Origin: Actinomycetes bacterium
Lineage (GTDB): Bacteria; Actinomycetota; Thermoleophilia; Solirubrobacterales; Solirubrobacteraceae
Length of the DNA: 64,000 nucleotides
NCBI GenBank assembly: GCA_021792455.1
Contig: JAJYUP010000002.1
Coordinates: 19,040 to 83,039 of the forward strand
Direction of reading: 5' to 3'
Each line of letters opens with the position of its first letter. Positions within the stretch are counted from its first letter, which is position 1. Shown piece by piece: positions 9,806 to 19,323 of this stretch. The translations under genes and the position numbers were made by a program. The notes beneath the pieces were generated by a model, which did no database searches, was not told the origin of the DNA, and saw only the letters and a program-made list of their open reading frames with translations.

Positions 9806-10306
9806 GTGGCGATGCAGGATCTCTCAATCGGGACGAGCGCATATGAAGTCGTTCTCGCGCTCCACATCGCAGGCGCGCTCGTCGCCTTCGGATCGATCTT
9901 CGCCTTCCCGATCATGTTCGCGCTCGCACGCAGGCAGGATCACAGGAGCCTTCCGCTCATGCACAGGATCGAACGGATGATCGAGAGGGTGCTCATCAAC
10001 GGGGGGCTTCTCATCGTCGTCGGCGCAGGCGCCTACCTCGCGACTGCAGGCAAAGACTGGAGCAGGTTCTTCGTTGATTGGGGCCTTGGCGCAGCGATCG
10101 TGATTGGAGGGCTCGTCGGCTCAGTGATGATCCCGGCGAGCAGGCGTGCGGAGGCGGCCGTGAGCCGGGATGTCGAGAAGGCCTCCGAAGGGGAGCTCGA
10201 GCTGAGTGACGAGTACAGGCGCCTCGCGCGGCGGCTGACAGTGACGGGCCTGCTCTGCAGCGCGCTCGTGCTTGCGACGATCTTCATCATGGTGCTGAAG
10301 CCGTGA
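9806..10306 (+). CDS. Four-TM integral membrane protein, DUF2269-like
   Basis: VVLALHIAGALVAFGSIFAFPIMFALARRQ ... LVLATIFIMVLKP; four hydrophobic segments. Confidence 0.65.
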   Translation: MAMQDLSIGTSAYEVVLALHIAGALVAFGSIFAFPIMFALARRQDHRSLPLMHRIERMIERVLINGGLLIVVGAGAYLATAGKDWSRFFVDWGLGAAIVIGGLVGSVMIPASRRAEAAVSRDVEKASEGELELSDEYRRLARRLTVTGLLCSALVLATIFIMVLKP

Positions 10307-10383
10307 GCCGCGGTGCGGTCAGCCTCGCGCCGGCGAGGTGACCGCTACGCTGAGGCCGTGAACCTCGATGAGGGCGAGATCTC

Positions 10384-11427
10384 GTGAGCGAGAGCGGCGA
10401 CTGGAGGGTCGCCGTCGTTGGCGCGACTGGGCAGGTCGGATCACTGATGCTGCGCCTCCTGCGAGAGAGGGGCTTCCCTGCGCGGCAGATCGTGCCCTTC
10501 GCCTCAGAGCGCTCCATAGGGCGCGAGCTCGAAGATGGGCTCGTCGTTCAGGGCCTCAGCGAGGAGGCGATTCAGGGCTTCGACCTCGCGATCTTCTCCG
10601 CCGGAGGGTCGACCTCTGGGCAGTGGGCCCCACGGTTCGTCGCAGCAGGAGCGGTCGTGATCGACAACTCCTCGCGTTGGCGGATGGACAACGACGTTCC
10701 CCTCGTTGTCGCAGAGGTCAACCCTGACGCGCTGAGCGCCCACAAAGGGATCGTTGCGAACCCAAACTGCTCGACGATGCAGATGGTCGTCGCGCTGAAG
10801 CCGCTCTACGACGCTGCAGGGATCGAGCGGCTCGTGATCTGCACCTACCAGGCGGTCTCTGGCACAGGCAGGCGCGCGGTCGAGGAGCTGCTCGACCAGT
10901 CGCACGCGATCCTGCACGGCAAGGCGATCGACGCGCCAGCCGCCTACGCGCACCAGATCGCCTTCAACGTGCTGCCTCATGCGGGCTCCTTCGCGGACGG
11001 AGACGACCACACCGACGAGGAGCGGAAGCTGATGAACGAGACGAGGAAGATCCTCGAAGACGAGGAGATCGCGATCAGCGCGACCTGCGTTCGCGTGCCA
11101 GTCCTCAACGGACACTCTGAGGCGGTGAACGTGCAGACCTCTGAGGAGCTCTCACCAGCACGCGCCCGCGAGCTGCTCGAAGCGGCACCTGGCGTGAGCG
11201 TGATCGACGACCCGAAAGCCGCGCTCTACCCGCTCGCGATCGACGCAGACGGCTCAGACGAGGTCTTCGTCGGTCGGATCCGCCGCGACCCAGGTCATCC
11301 ACGTGCGCTCGAGCTCTGGATCGTCGCAGACAACCTGCGCAAGGGTGCGGCGACGAACGCGATCCAGCTCGCAGAGATCCTCGATGAGCGGGGCTTGGTG
11401 GGCCGCAGCGCCGCAGCACGCGCCTGA
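10384..11427 (+). CDS. asd: Aspartate-semialdehyde dehydrogenase
   Basis: VAVVGATGQVGSLMLRLLRERGFPARQIVPFASERS; VANPNCSTMQMVVALKPL active-site Cys; HSEAVNVQ. Confidence 0.95.
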   Translation: MSESGDWRVAVVGATGQVGSLMLRLLRERGFPARQIVPFASERSIGRELEDGLVVQGLSEEAIQGFDLAIFSAGGSTSGQWAPRFVAAGAVVIDNSSRWRMDNDVPLVVAEVNPDALSAHKGIVANPNCSTMQMVVALKPLYDAAGIERLVICTYQAVSGTGRRAVEELLDQSHAILHGKAIDAPAAYAHQIAFNVLPHAGSFADGDDHTDEERKLMNETRKILEDEEIAISATCVRVPVLNGHSEAVNVQTSEELSPARARELLEAAPGVSVIDDPKAALYPLAIDADGSDEVFVGRIRRDPGHPRALELWIVADNLRKGAATNAIQLAEILDERGLVGRSAAARA

Positions 11428-11641
11428 GCAGTAGAAGGCGAGGAGCAGCAGGGGCGCCGAGGGGTCGAAGATGAGGGTGCCGAAGGCGCGCCCACAGCGA
11501 AGCACGGCAGGCGCGAGGGACGAGGGGCAGCGGCGAGGCCGGAGCGCTCGATGGCGAGCGGGGCGAGGCAGGCAGGACAGCGACTGACGACGGCCAAGAA
11601 TTCTGGGAGGAGTTGCGCCGACTCGCGCGAAACATCTCTCG

Positions 11642-12550
11642 ATGATCTCATCGGAGGCGCAGCGCACGCTCGTGAAGTCGCCGCCTGAGCTTTGGGCGGA
11701 GCTGAGCGACCCGGCTAGCCTCGCTCGCCATCTCGGTGCCCTCGGTGAGGTGAAGATCACCCGCCTGCAGCCTGAGCAGTCGATCGAGTGGGAGGCGGAG
11801 GCCGCCTCAGGCACGGTGGAGCTGAAACCGTCTGGCTGGGGCACGAAGGTGCGCCTGACGGTGAGACGCGAGCTGAGCACGGGAGAGGCCCCAGGGGCGC
11901 GACGCACGGACGATGGCGGAGCGGATGCGAGCGGGCTGGAGGCGGATGCGACGGAGCTCGTGGCCGATGCGACGGAGCTCGTGGCCGATGCGACGGAGCT
12001 CGTGGCCGATGCGACGGAGCCGGTGGCGGGCAGGCGAGCGGTCCCGCAGCCGCAGACAGGGCAGGAGGAGGTCGCTGGCGAGTCAGAGGACGCAGCACAC
12101 CCGAGAGGCACGGGCTGGCGGGCTTTCTTCAGGGCGCTCAAACCTCGGCGTCGGCGGATCGCCGCAACGACCCAACCGGCCATCGCAAGCGGTGAGAAGC
12201 TCGGCCTCGCGACCGATCCGGAGCGCGCGGCAGGGCAAGAGGGGGGTCCCGCTCCAGAGGAGGCGGGGCAGCGGCAGGAGGTGAGCGGCGGGGAGCAGGC
12301 GGGCAGGAGGCAGGAGGCGAGCGGCCGAGAGCAGGCGGGACAGCGGCAGGCAGCAGGTGATCGGCGAGAGCCTCGCGATCCAGGGGCAGCCTGTCCGCCA
12401 GGCCCCTCTCATCCAGACCCATCGGCGGGGGCGATCGCTGCGGAGGTCAAAGCCCTCGAGGTCGAGATCGCGCAGCAGACGACAGAGATCCTCGCAGCCG
12501 TGCTCGACAGGCTGGGCGCTGCCCACCACCGGCCCTTCTCGCGAATCTAG
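11642..12550 (+). CDS. SRPBCC/CoxG-like domain protein with long low-complexity repetitive tail
   Basis: N-terminal SSEAQRTLVKSPPELWAELSDPASLARHLGALGEVKITRLQPEQSIEWEAEAASGTVEL; ATELVAD repeats; C-terminal helix EVEIAQQTTEILAAVLDRLG. Confidence 0.55.
   Translation: MISSEAQRTLVKSPPELWAELSDPASLARHLGALGEVKITRLQPEQSIEWEAEAASGTVELKPSGWGTKVRLTVRRELSTGEAPGARRTDDGGADASGLEADATELVADATELVADATELVADATEPVAGRRAVPQPQTGQEEVAGESEDAAHPRGTGWRAFFRALKPRRRRIAATTQPAIASGEKLGLATDPERAAGQEGGPAPEEAGQRQEVSGGEQAGRRQEASGREQAGQRQAAGDRREPRDPGAACPPGPSHPDPSAGAIAAEVKALEVEIAQQTTEILAAVLDRLGAAHHRPFSRI
11940..12022 (+). repeat. In-frame 21-bp tandem repeat (GATGCGACGGAGCTCGTGGCC), about four copies
   Basis: Consecutive gatgcgacggagctcgtggcc units encoding (DATELVA)n. 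Confidence 0.9.
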
Positions 12551-12587
12551 GCAGTGGCGATCGACATCCCTCCCGCCAGATGGGCAG

Positions 12588-12687
12588 GAGACTGAGCGGC
12601 TCGACTGGAGAGGCAGATCGGTCCGGCTCGGCCCACCGAGACTGAGCGGCTCGACTGGAGAGGCAGATCGGTCCGGCTCGGCCCACC
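12588..12687. repeat. Perfect 50-bp direct tandem repeat, two copies, upstream of the carboxylase beta gene
   Basis: gagactgagcggctcgactggagaggcagatcggtccggctcggcccacc at 12588 and 12638. Confidence 0.95.
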
Positions 12688-12825
12688 GTGAGGGAGATCG
12701 AGCGGGCTCGTATCGCCAGCGACGCCACCACATCACGCCCCAGCAGCCTTCCCGCGGCTCCACACTGGACTTGACACCGCGGCAGACAGCGCTTGACAGA
12801 GCGGCACAGATAAGATGCCCCGCCG

Positions 12826-14391
12826 ATGCGCCAGCGGGCACCAGAGACATATGAGGAGCGGATCGCCCAGCTCCATGAACTGCGGGCGGCCGCCGTGCAC
12901 TCCGCGCCGGAGGCGGAGGAGAAGCAGCATGCGCGCGGCAAGTACACCGCGAGAGAGCGAGTCGAGAAGCTGCTCGATGAGGGCTCCTTCCAGGAGCTCG
13001 ACACCTTCGTGCGTCACAGGACCTACGACTTCGACATGCAGAAGAACAGGCCTTGGGGAGACGCCGTCGTCACTGGCGTCGGCACGATCGAAGGCCGTCA
13101 AGTGTGCGTCTTCTCTCAGGATTTCACGGTCTTTGGGGGCTCTCTTGGCGAGGTGATGGGCGAGAAGATGTGCAAGATCATGGATCTCGCCGCGAAGATC
13201 GGCTGCCCGATCATCGGCATCAACGACTCTGGAGGCGCTCGCATCCAGGAGGGCGTCGTCTCGCTTGGGGCCTATGGCAACGTCTTCCTGCGCAACGTGC
13301 GCTGCTCAGGGGTGATCCCCCAGATCAGCCTCGTCATGGGGCCGTGCGCCGGCGGCGCTGTCTACTCGCCTGCGATCACGGACTTCATCTTCATGGTCCG
13401 TGAGACCTCGCACATGTTCATCACCGGCCCTGACGTGATCAAGACGGTCACCGGCGAGGAGGTCGGCTTCGAGGAGCTTGGCGGGGCGATGTCCCACAAC
13501 ACGAAGTCTGGAGTCGCACACTTCGCCTCCGACGACGAGGACGCGTGCCTGCAGGACTGCCGCTTTCTGCTCAGCTTCCTGCCTTCGAACAACCTCCAGA
13601 ACGCGCCGAGGTTCCCGTCTGAAGACGACCCGCAGCGCATGGACGAGGAGCTCGACGACGTCGTGCCTGACAACCCGAACAAGCCGTACGACATGCGCGA
13701 CGCTGTCCGGCTCATCGTCGATGATGGCGAGTTCTTCGAGGTTCATGAGCACCACGCCAAGAACATCATCTGCGGGTTCGCGAGGCTCGATGGCTGGTCG
13801 GTCGGGATCGTCGGCAACCAGCCGAACCAGCTCGCCGGCGTGCTCGACATCGCCGCCTCAGCGAAGGCGGCGCGATTCGTCAGGACCTGCGACGCGTTCA
13901 ACATTCCGCTCATCACCTTCTGCGACGTGCCGGGGTTCCTTCCTGGGACCGCCCAGGAGTGGGGCGGGATCATCAGGCATGGCGCGAAGCTGCTCTACGC
14001 CTATGCGGAGGCGACGGTTCCGAAGATCACGGTCATCACGAGAAAGGCCTATGGCGGTGCCTATGACGTGATGGCCTCGAAGCACCTAGACGCAGACTTC
14101 AACTTCGCCTGGCCAACGGCGGAGGTCGCGGTGATGGGGCCTGAGGGCGCGGTCAACATCATCTACCGCAGGGACATAGCCTCGAGCCCCACCCCTGATG
14201 AGCGGCGCCAGAAGCTGATGGACGACTACAAGGCGCGCTTCGCGAACCCATACACAGCCGCTGAGCGAGGCTACATCGACGACGTCATCGTCCCGCGCGA
14301 AACGAGGCCGAGGCTGATAGGAGCGCTTCACACCCTCCAGAGCAAGCGTCAAGCTGGGCCCAAGCGCAAGCACGGCAACATCCCCCTCTAG
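12826..14391 (+). CDS. pccB: Acyl-CoA (propionyl-CoA) carboxylase beta / carboxyltransferase subunit
   Basis: [121 protein letters not shown]. Confidence 0.95.
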   Translation: MRQRAPETYEERIAQLHELRAAAVHSAPEAEEKQHARGKYTARERVEKLLDEGSFQELDTFVRHRTYDFDMQKNRPWGDAVVTGVGTIEGRQVCVFSQDFTVFGGSLGEVMGEKMCKIMDLAAKIGCPIIGINDSGGARIQEGVVSLGAYGNVFLRNVRCSGVIPQISLVMGPCAGGAVYSPAITDFIFMVRETSHMFITGPDVIKTVTGEEVGFEELGGAMSHNTKSGVAHFASDDEDACLQDCRFLLSFLPSNNLQNAPRFPSEDDPQRMDEELDDVVPDNPNKPYDMRDAVRLIVDDGEFFEVHEHHAKNIICGFARLDGWSVGIVGNQPNQLAGVLDIAASAKAARFVRTCDAFNIPLITFCDVPGFLPGTAQEWGGIIRHGAKLLYAYAEATVPKITVITRKAYGGAYDVMASKHLDADFNFAWPTAEVAVMGPEGAVNIIYRRDIASSPTPDERRQKLMDDYKARFANPYTAAERGYIDDVIVPRETRPRLIGALHTLQSKRQAGPKRKHGNIPL

Positions 14392-14414
14392 CCCTCCGCG
14401 CTTCGGTTGCCGCC

Positions 14415-14642
14415 ATGCACCACCGCCGATCGCTCGTGAAGCTCGTCAACCCCACCGCGGGCGCCTGTCCGGAGGAGGCGGCGGCGATCGCCGCCGCAAT
14501 AGAGCAGTTCATCGCGGAGACGACACCTGTGCGGGGGCCGCAGCGCCGAGAACGCGATCGCTGGCGTGAGGCGGCGCTGCTCGAAGGCGTGCTCAGCGGC
14601 CCAGCATGCGACCTCGCCGAAGACGTCTGGCTAAATACCTGA
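14415..14642 (+). CDS. Acyl-CoA carboxylase epsilon-like small subunit
   Basis: 75-aa ORF directly downstream of carboxylase beta; CPEEAAAIAAAIEQFIAET...DRWREAALLEGV resembles actinobacterial AccE/PccE. Confidence 0.55.
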   Translation: MHHRRSLVKLVNPTAGACPEEAAAIAAAIEQFIAETTPVRGPQRRERDRWREAALLEGVLSGPACDLAEDVWLNT

Positions 14643-14667
14643 AAGGCAGTTCTGTTTCGGGTATTAT
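14634..14667 (+). promoter_or_regulatory. Candidate promoter/operator for sulfite reductase: AATACCTGAAA-N10-TTTCGGGTATT inverted repeat over CTGAAA-N17-TATTAT
   Basis: 10/11 matching arms at 14634-14644 and 14655-14665; hexamers at 14639 and 14662 spaced 17 bp. Confidence 0.5.
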
Positions 14668-14737
14668 CTGCCTGCCGGCGACTGGCAAGCGCGCTCGTCG
14701 CTGATCAGCAGATCGGCCGGCATTCGCCCAAGCCAGC

Positions 14738-16591
14738 ATGAGGAGCAACACGATGCAGTCGGTCTCACCGCCAACGGACACGGGAGCAGGAACGATCGAG
14801 GACCCTGAGGTCCTGCAGCACGTGCCTGGTCACGTGATCCCCATCATCCAGCGCGAGTTCGACGACTTCGAGTCCGAAGCGAAGAAGTTCCTCGACGGCC
14901 AGACGCCGGAGGAGCAGTTCGTCAAGTTCCGCTTGAAGCAGGGTGTCTATGGGCAGCGCCAGCCGAACGTCCAGATGGTGCGAACGAAGCTGCCCTTCGG
15001 CGCGATCACGCCTGAGCAGATGGAGAAGTTTGCGGATGTCGTCGAAAGGTACGCACCGCTGCGGAAGGGTCACATCACGACGAGGCAGAACATCCAGATG
15101 CACCACATACCTCTCCTCGACGCTGAGAAGGCGATCCGTGAGCTCGGCGAGGCTGGGTTGTCGAGCAGGGAGGGCTGCGGCAACACGATCCGGAACGTCA
15201 CCGCCGATCCGTTCGCAGGCGTCGCGGCGGACGAGCTGTTCGACCTCACACCCTATGCGGCGGCCTACGTGCGCTACTTCGTCCGCCATCCGACCGCCCA
15301 GGACATGCCACGCAAGTTCAAGACCTCGTTCGACGGCAGCCCCTCAGGCAGGGCTCTCGGCGGCATCCATGACCTCGCGTTCTGCGCACGGCTGCGCCCT
15401 GGCCGGGATCCCTCGGAGCCGATGCAGGTGCGCGGCGTGCAGATGCTCGTCGGTGGCGGCACCTCGATAATGCCGCGGACAGCCCAGGAGCTCTACGACT
15501 TCGTTGCTCTCGACAACGGCGACTACCTCAGGGTCACTGAGGCGCTGCTGCGCGTCTACGACCGCCAGGACTGGCTGCGGCCGAACCGCGCGCGCGCCCG
15601 GATAAAGGTGTTCGTCGACAAGCACGGCATCGAGGCGCTCCGTCGCGAGGTCGAGGCGGAGCTTCGAGGCGAGTGGGTCTCCGAAAGGGACTTCTCGCTC
15701 CAGCCGCTGCTCATGCTCCACGACGAGCAGCGCAACGCGCCCGCTCCGCGGCAGGCCCACTGCAGCCCGAACGGCGATCTCTCCGACTTTCAGCGGTTCT
15801 GTGAGAGCAACGTCGCCCAACAGCGCCAGGCGGGCTTCGTCACCGTGGAGGTGATGGTCCCGCGCGGCGATCTCAGCCCTGCGCAGTTCAGGGGCCTCGC
15901 AGAGATCATGCGCCGCTGCTGCGGCGGGTACGCGAGGACGACCGTGCAACAGAACATCGTGCTGCGGTGGGTGCGCCAAGAGAGCGTCTACGAGGTGTGG
16001 CAGGCGCTGTGCGAGCTGCGCCTTGGCAGCCCAGGCTCACGGGAGCTCGTCGACGTCGTCTCCTGCCCTGGCACCGACTCCTGCAAGCTTGGGATCACGA
16101 GCTCTATGGGATTGAACGAGGCGCTCGCCAACCGCATCAGCTCGCTCCGCATCACGGACCCGCTCACGAGGGCGATCCAGATCAAGATCAGCGGCTGTCC
16201 GAACGGCTGCGGCCAGCACCATCTCGGATCGATCGGCTTCTATGGGGCCTCGATCAAGGTCGGCAAGCACACGATCCCCGCCTACATTCCGCACGTCGGG
16301 GGGTCCTCCGACGGCCTCGTCAGATTCGGCCAGCGCCTGAAGCTCCGTCTCCCTGCAAAGAGGGTCCCAGATGCCGTCGAGCGCTGGATACACCACTATC
16401 AGAGCAACCGCGCGGATGGTGAGCCATGGAGTCAGTTCATCGAGCGGACCGGCCTCAGCGACCTCGAAGCTCTCGTGAAGGATCTCGCGATGCCTGTCGA
16501 CTTCGGACTGCAGACGATGAACGAATTCATCGACTGGAAGCGGAGCGCGCCCTTCGAGGTGATACGGGGAGAGGGCGAGTGCGCGGTGTGA
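14738..16591 (+). CDS. sir: Ferredoxin-type nitrite/sulfite reductase, siroheme [4Fe-4S]
   Basis: RKGHITTRQNIQMHHIPL; GCGNTIRNVTADPFAG; CPGTDSCKLGITSSMGL and ISGCPNGCGQHHLGSIGFYG siroheme/FeS motifs. Confidence 0.92.
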   Translation: MRSNTMQSVSPPTDTGAGTIEDPEVLQHVPGHVIPIIQREFDDFESEAKKFLDGQTPEEQFVKFRLKQGVYGQRQPNVQMVRTKLPFGAITPEQMEKFADVVERYAPLRKGHITTRQNIQMHHIPLLDAEKAIRELGEAGLSSREGCGNTIRNVTADPFAGVAADELFDLTPYAAAYVRYFVRHPTAQDMPRKFKTSFDGSPSGRALGGIHDLAFCARLRPGRDPSEPMQVRGVQMLVGGGTSIMPRTAQELYDFVALDNGDYLRVTEALLRVYDRQDWLRPNRARARIKVFVDKHGIEALRREVEAELRGEWVSERDFSLQPLLMLHDEQRNAPAPRQAHCSPNGDLSDFQRFCESNVAQQRQAGFVTVEVMVPRGDLSPAQFRGLAEIMRRCCGGYARTTVQQNIVLRWVRQESVYEVWQALCELRLGSPGSRELVDVVSCPGTDSCKLGITSSMGLNEALANRISSLRITDPLTRAIQIKISGCPNGCGQHHLGSIGFYGASIKVGKHTIPAYIPHVGGSSDGLVRFGQRLKLRLPAKRVPDAVERWIHHYQSNRADGEPWSQFIERTGLSDLEALVKDLAMPVDFGLQTMNEFIDWKRSAPFEVIRGEGECAV

Positions 16592-17325
16592 GCGAAGAGG
16601 CGGCACCTGCCTCAGAGGGTGGCGCGACGTTCGCGCCGCAGCCAACTCAGGTCGAGCCAACTGAGGTCGAGCCAACTGAGGTCGAAGGCGTGCTCACCTC
16701 CACGCTCCTCAGCGCAGTTCAGAGGCATGGGTCAGGGGCGGTCCTGCTCTGCTCGTTCCAGAAGGAGGAGTCTGTGCTCATCGACGAGCTCGTCCGCATC
16801 GGCGGCGGCAGCACGCCGGTGAGAATCGTGATGATCGACACAGGCGTCCTCTTTGAGGAGACGATTCAGACCTCGCGCGAGCTCCAGCGCCACTTCGGAA
16901 TCGAGGTCGAGGTGCAGGACGCGACTGGCCCTTGGACTGGACCTGAGAAATGCTGCTCGGCGGCGAAGGTCGCGGCACTTGGCCGCGCCCTCCAGCACGC
17001 GACGGCGTGGATCACAGGCGTCAGGCGAGAGCAGGCGCCGACGAGGGCGAACGCGCAGCTGATCGAACGGGATGAGGCTCGCGCGATCGAGAAGTACAAC
17101 CCACTCGCCTTCTGGACGGAGGAGGACATCTGGCGGCGCATCCACCGCAGGGGCCTGCCATACAACATCCTGCACGACCATGGCTACGACTCGATCGGGT
17201 GCAGACCCTGCACGATGCCGGGCAGGGGACGGGCAGGACGCTGGGCGGGGACGGAGAAGACGGAGTGTGGGCTGCATGTGCCGCCGCAGGCGATGCCGCT
17301 TGCAGCAGAGACCAGACAGGATTGA
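16588..17325 (+). CDS. cysH: Assimilatory adenylyl-sulfate (APS/PAPS) reductase with [4Fe-4S] Cys motifs
   Basis: GTG start overlaps sir stop by 4 bp; EKCCSAAKV...GCRPCTMP (CC...CxxC) and TEKTECGLH motif. Confidence 0.9.
   Translation: MSEEAAPASEGGATFAPQPTQVEPTEVEPTEVEGVLTSTLLSAVQRHGSGAVLLCSFQKEESVLIDELVRIGGGSTPVRIVMIDTGVLFEETIQTSRELQRHFGIEVEVQDATGPWTGPEKCCSAAKVAALGRALQHATAWITGVRREQAPTRANAQLIERDEARAIEKYNPLAFWTEEDIWRRIHRRGLPYNILHDHGYDSIGCRPCTMPGRGRAGRWAGTEKTECGLHVPPQAMPLAAETRQD
16637..16690 (+). repeat. In-frame 15-bp tandem repeat (GAGCCAACTGAGGTC), encoding VEPTE repeats in the CysH N-terminus
   Basis: caactcaggtcgagccaactgaggtcgagccaactgaggtcgaa. Confidence 0.8.
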
Positions 17326-17347
17326 TCCTGCCTCGAGGCGAAGAGGA

Positions 17348-17376
17348 TTGACTCTGGAGCCAAAGCACCCCAATAT
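17348..17376 (+). promoter_or_regulatory. Candidate sigma70-type promoter upstream of TauE/SafE-cysDN (TTGACT-N17-CAATAT)
   Basis: TTGACT at 17348-17353, CAATAT at 17371-17376, inside a short intergenic gap; pattern only. Confidence 0.3.
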
Positions 17377-17415
17377 GTTGGTCGTGAGATCCAGCGTTAG
17401 CATCACGTTAGGTGA

Positions 17416-18402
17416 ATGATGCTTGGCATCAAAGTTGAGACCGTGCTGTTCGGGGCCCTCGTCGGGCTGCTGATCGGCTTCACCGGCATTGGCGGCGGGT
17501 CCATCATGACCCCGCTGCTCATCATCGCGCTTGGCGTCGCGCCGGTCACCGCGATAGGCACCGACCTCGCCTACGGGGCAGTCACGAAGACCTTCGGCGC
17601 AGTCAACCACCTCCGCAGGCGCAACATCGACTTCCGCGTGTACAAGTGGCTCGCCCTTGGGTCCCTGCCGGGCACGCTGCTTGGCGTCATCCTCGTCGGC
17701 AGGCTCCGTGCCTCCTATGGGCACCGCTTCGAAGATGTCCTGCTTGGGGTCGTCGGCGGCGCTCTGCTCATCGTCGCGATCGTCGTTCTCCTCAGGACGA
17801 TGCTGCCCATGCAGCCTGATCGCAGGGAGGGGCAGCGCTTCGAGTTCACAACCGGCGCGAAGCTCGCCGCGGTTCTGCTTGGGCTCTTCCTTGGCACGAT
17901 CCTTGGGCTCACCTCCGTCGGCACTGGCGCCCTCATCGGCGTTGCGATGATGCTCGTCTTCAGGCTGACGCCTCAGCGCACCGCCGGCACGAGCGTGTTC
18001 CTCGGCGCCTGCCTGCTGTGGGTCGCAGCGATTGGTTACCTCGCGATCGGACAGGTCGACTTCACGCTCATGGGCAACATCCTCATCGGTTCGATCCCTG
18101 GCGTCTGGGTCGGATCGCTGCTCGTCAACAGGGTGGCTGACCAGGCGCTGCGCGTCACGCTCGCAGCGGTGCTGCTCGGATCTGCGCTCGCAAGCCTTGG
18201 CAAGGCGGGTGCGAGCATGCCAACCACAGCTATCATCGGCGCACCGCTTGGGGTCGGCGCGCTTGGCTGGCTCACGCATCGCCGGCGCGCCAGGCCTGCT
18301 CTGGGCGCAGGTGGCGCAAGGGCGAGAACAGGCGGCGGCATCGGCGTCGGCACAGGCACGCTCGCTGCGGGAACAACGAGACTGAGACCAGAGGATCACT
18401 GA
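17416..18402 (+). CDS. Sulfite exporter TauE/SafE family permease
   Basis: GFTGIGGGSIMTPLLIIALGVAPVTAIGTDLAYGAVTK; second half TSVGTGALIGVAMMLVFRLTPQRTAGTSVFLG; located in the sulfur operon. Confidence 0.88.
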   Translation: MMLGIKVETVLFGALVGLLIGFTGIGGGSIMTPLLIIALGVAPVTAIGTDLAYGAVTKTFGAVNHLRRRNIDFRVYKWLALGSLPGTLLGVILVGRLRASYGHRFEDVLLGVVGGALLIVAIVVLLRTMLPMQPDRREGQRFEFTTGAKLAAVLLGLFLGTILGLTSVGTGALIGVAMMLVFRLTPQRTAGTSVFLGACLLWVAAIGYLAIGQVDFTLMGNILIGSIPGVWVGSLLVNRVADQALRVTLAAVLLGSALASLGKAGASMPTTAIIGAPLGVGALGWLTHRRRARPALGAGGARARTGGGIGVGTGTLAAGTTRLRPEDH

Positions 18403-18405
18403 CTG

Positions 18406-19323
18406 ATGAGCGTCACAGCGCGACCGGAGCTGAGCCACCTCCAGGCGCTCGAGTCAGAGGCGATTCACGTGATGAGAGAGGTCGCCGCCGAATTCGAGCG
18501 CCCTGTCATGCTGTTCAGCGGGGGCAAGGATTCGATCGTGATGCTCCGCCTCGCAGAGAAGGCGTTCCGGCCTGGCCGCTTCCCCTTCCCGCTGATGCAC
18601 GTCGACACTGGCCACAACTTCCCTGAGGTGATCGAGTTCAGGGACCGTCGTACAGCGGAGCTTTCCGAGCAGCTCATCATCGCCTCCGTTCAAGAGTCGA
18701 TCGACAAGGGGCGCGTCGTCGAGGAGACGGGCCCAAGGGCCTCACGCAACCGCCTCCAGACGGTGACGCTGCTCGACGCGATCGCCCACCATCGCTTCGA
18801 CGCCGCTTTTGGAGGTGCCAGGCGGGACGAGGAGCGCGCGCGGGCGAAGGAGCGGATCTTCTCCTTCAGAGACGACTTCGGCCAGTGGGACCCGAAGAAC
18901 CAGCGACCAGAGCTGTGGAACCTCTACAACGGCAAGATCCGGCGGGGCGAGCACGTGCGGGTGTTCCCGCTCTCCAACTGGACTGAGCTCGACGTCTGGG
19001 AGTACATCGATCGGGAGTCCCTCGAGGTCCCCTCCATCTACTTCGCGCACGAGCGCAAGGTGTTCAAGCGCGACGGGATGCTGTACGCGTGGCGCGAGGA
19101 CGCTCAGCTCATCGACGGAGAGCAGGTCTTCACCGAGAAGGTGCGCTATCGCACCGTTGGGGACATGAGCTGCACTGGCGGCATACGGTCTGAAGCTGCA
19201 ACGCTCGGTGAAGTGGTCGCAGAGATAGCGGCAGCGAGGATCACGGAGCGTGGGGAGACGCGAGCGGATGACCGGTTCTCTGAGGCTGCGATGGAGGACC
19301 GAAAGAAGGCGGGCTACTTTTGA
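18406..19323 (+). CDS. cysD: Sulfate adenylyltransferase subunit 2
   Basis: SHLQALESEAIHVMREVAAEFERPVMLFSGGKDSIVMLRLAEKAF; HVDTGHNFPEVIEFRD; ends DDRFSEAAMEDRKKAGYF. Confidence 0.96.
   Translation: MSVTARPELSHLQALESEAIHVMREVAAEFERPVMLFSGGKDSIVMLRLAEKAFRPGRFPFPLMHVDTGHNFPEVIEFRDRRTAELSEQLIIASVQESIDKGRVVEETGPRASRNRLQTVTLLDAIAHHRFDAAFGGARRDEERARAKERIFSFRDDFGQWDPKNQRPELWNLYNGKIRRGEHVRVFPLSNWTELDVWEYIDRESLEVPSIYFAHERKVFKRDGMLYAWREDAQLIDGEQVFTEKVRYRTVGDMSCTGGIRSEAATLGEVVAEIAAARITERGETRADDRFSEAAMEDRKKAGYF

Noticed and set aside
9645-9980. 111-aa + ORF (MQRRGQARMRACRRRGACASP...) and overlapping minus ORFs across the palindrome array
   Set aside because: Open frames arise because palindromic GC-rich units lack stops in several frames on both strands; no protein-like composition, and they overlap the DUF2269 gene start.
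11295-11651. Possible small zinc-ribbon protein on the minus strand (SRCPACLAPLAIERSG) divergent from the SRPBCC-like gene
   Set aside because: Only one CxxC is visible and the rest needs frame changes; insufficient support without a search.
12780-12825. TTGACA-like hexamers upstream of carboxylase beta (two copies, then TAAGAT)
   Set aside because: Spacing to the -10-like hexamer (12 bp from the nearer copy) does not fit a sigma70 promoter.
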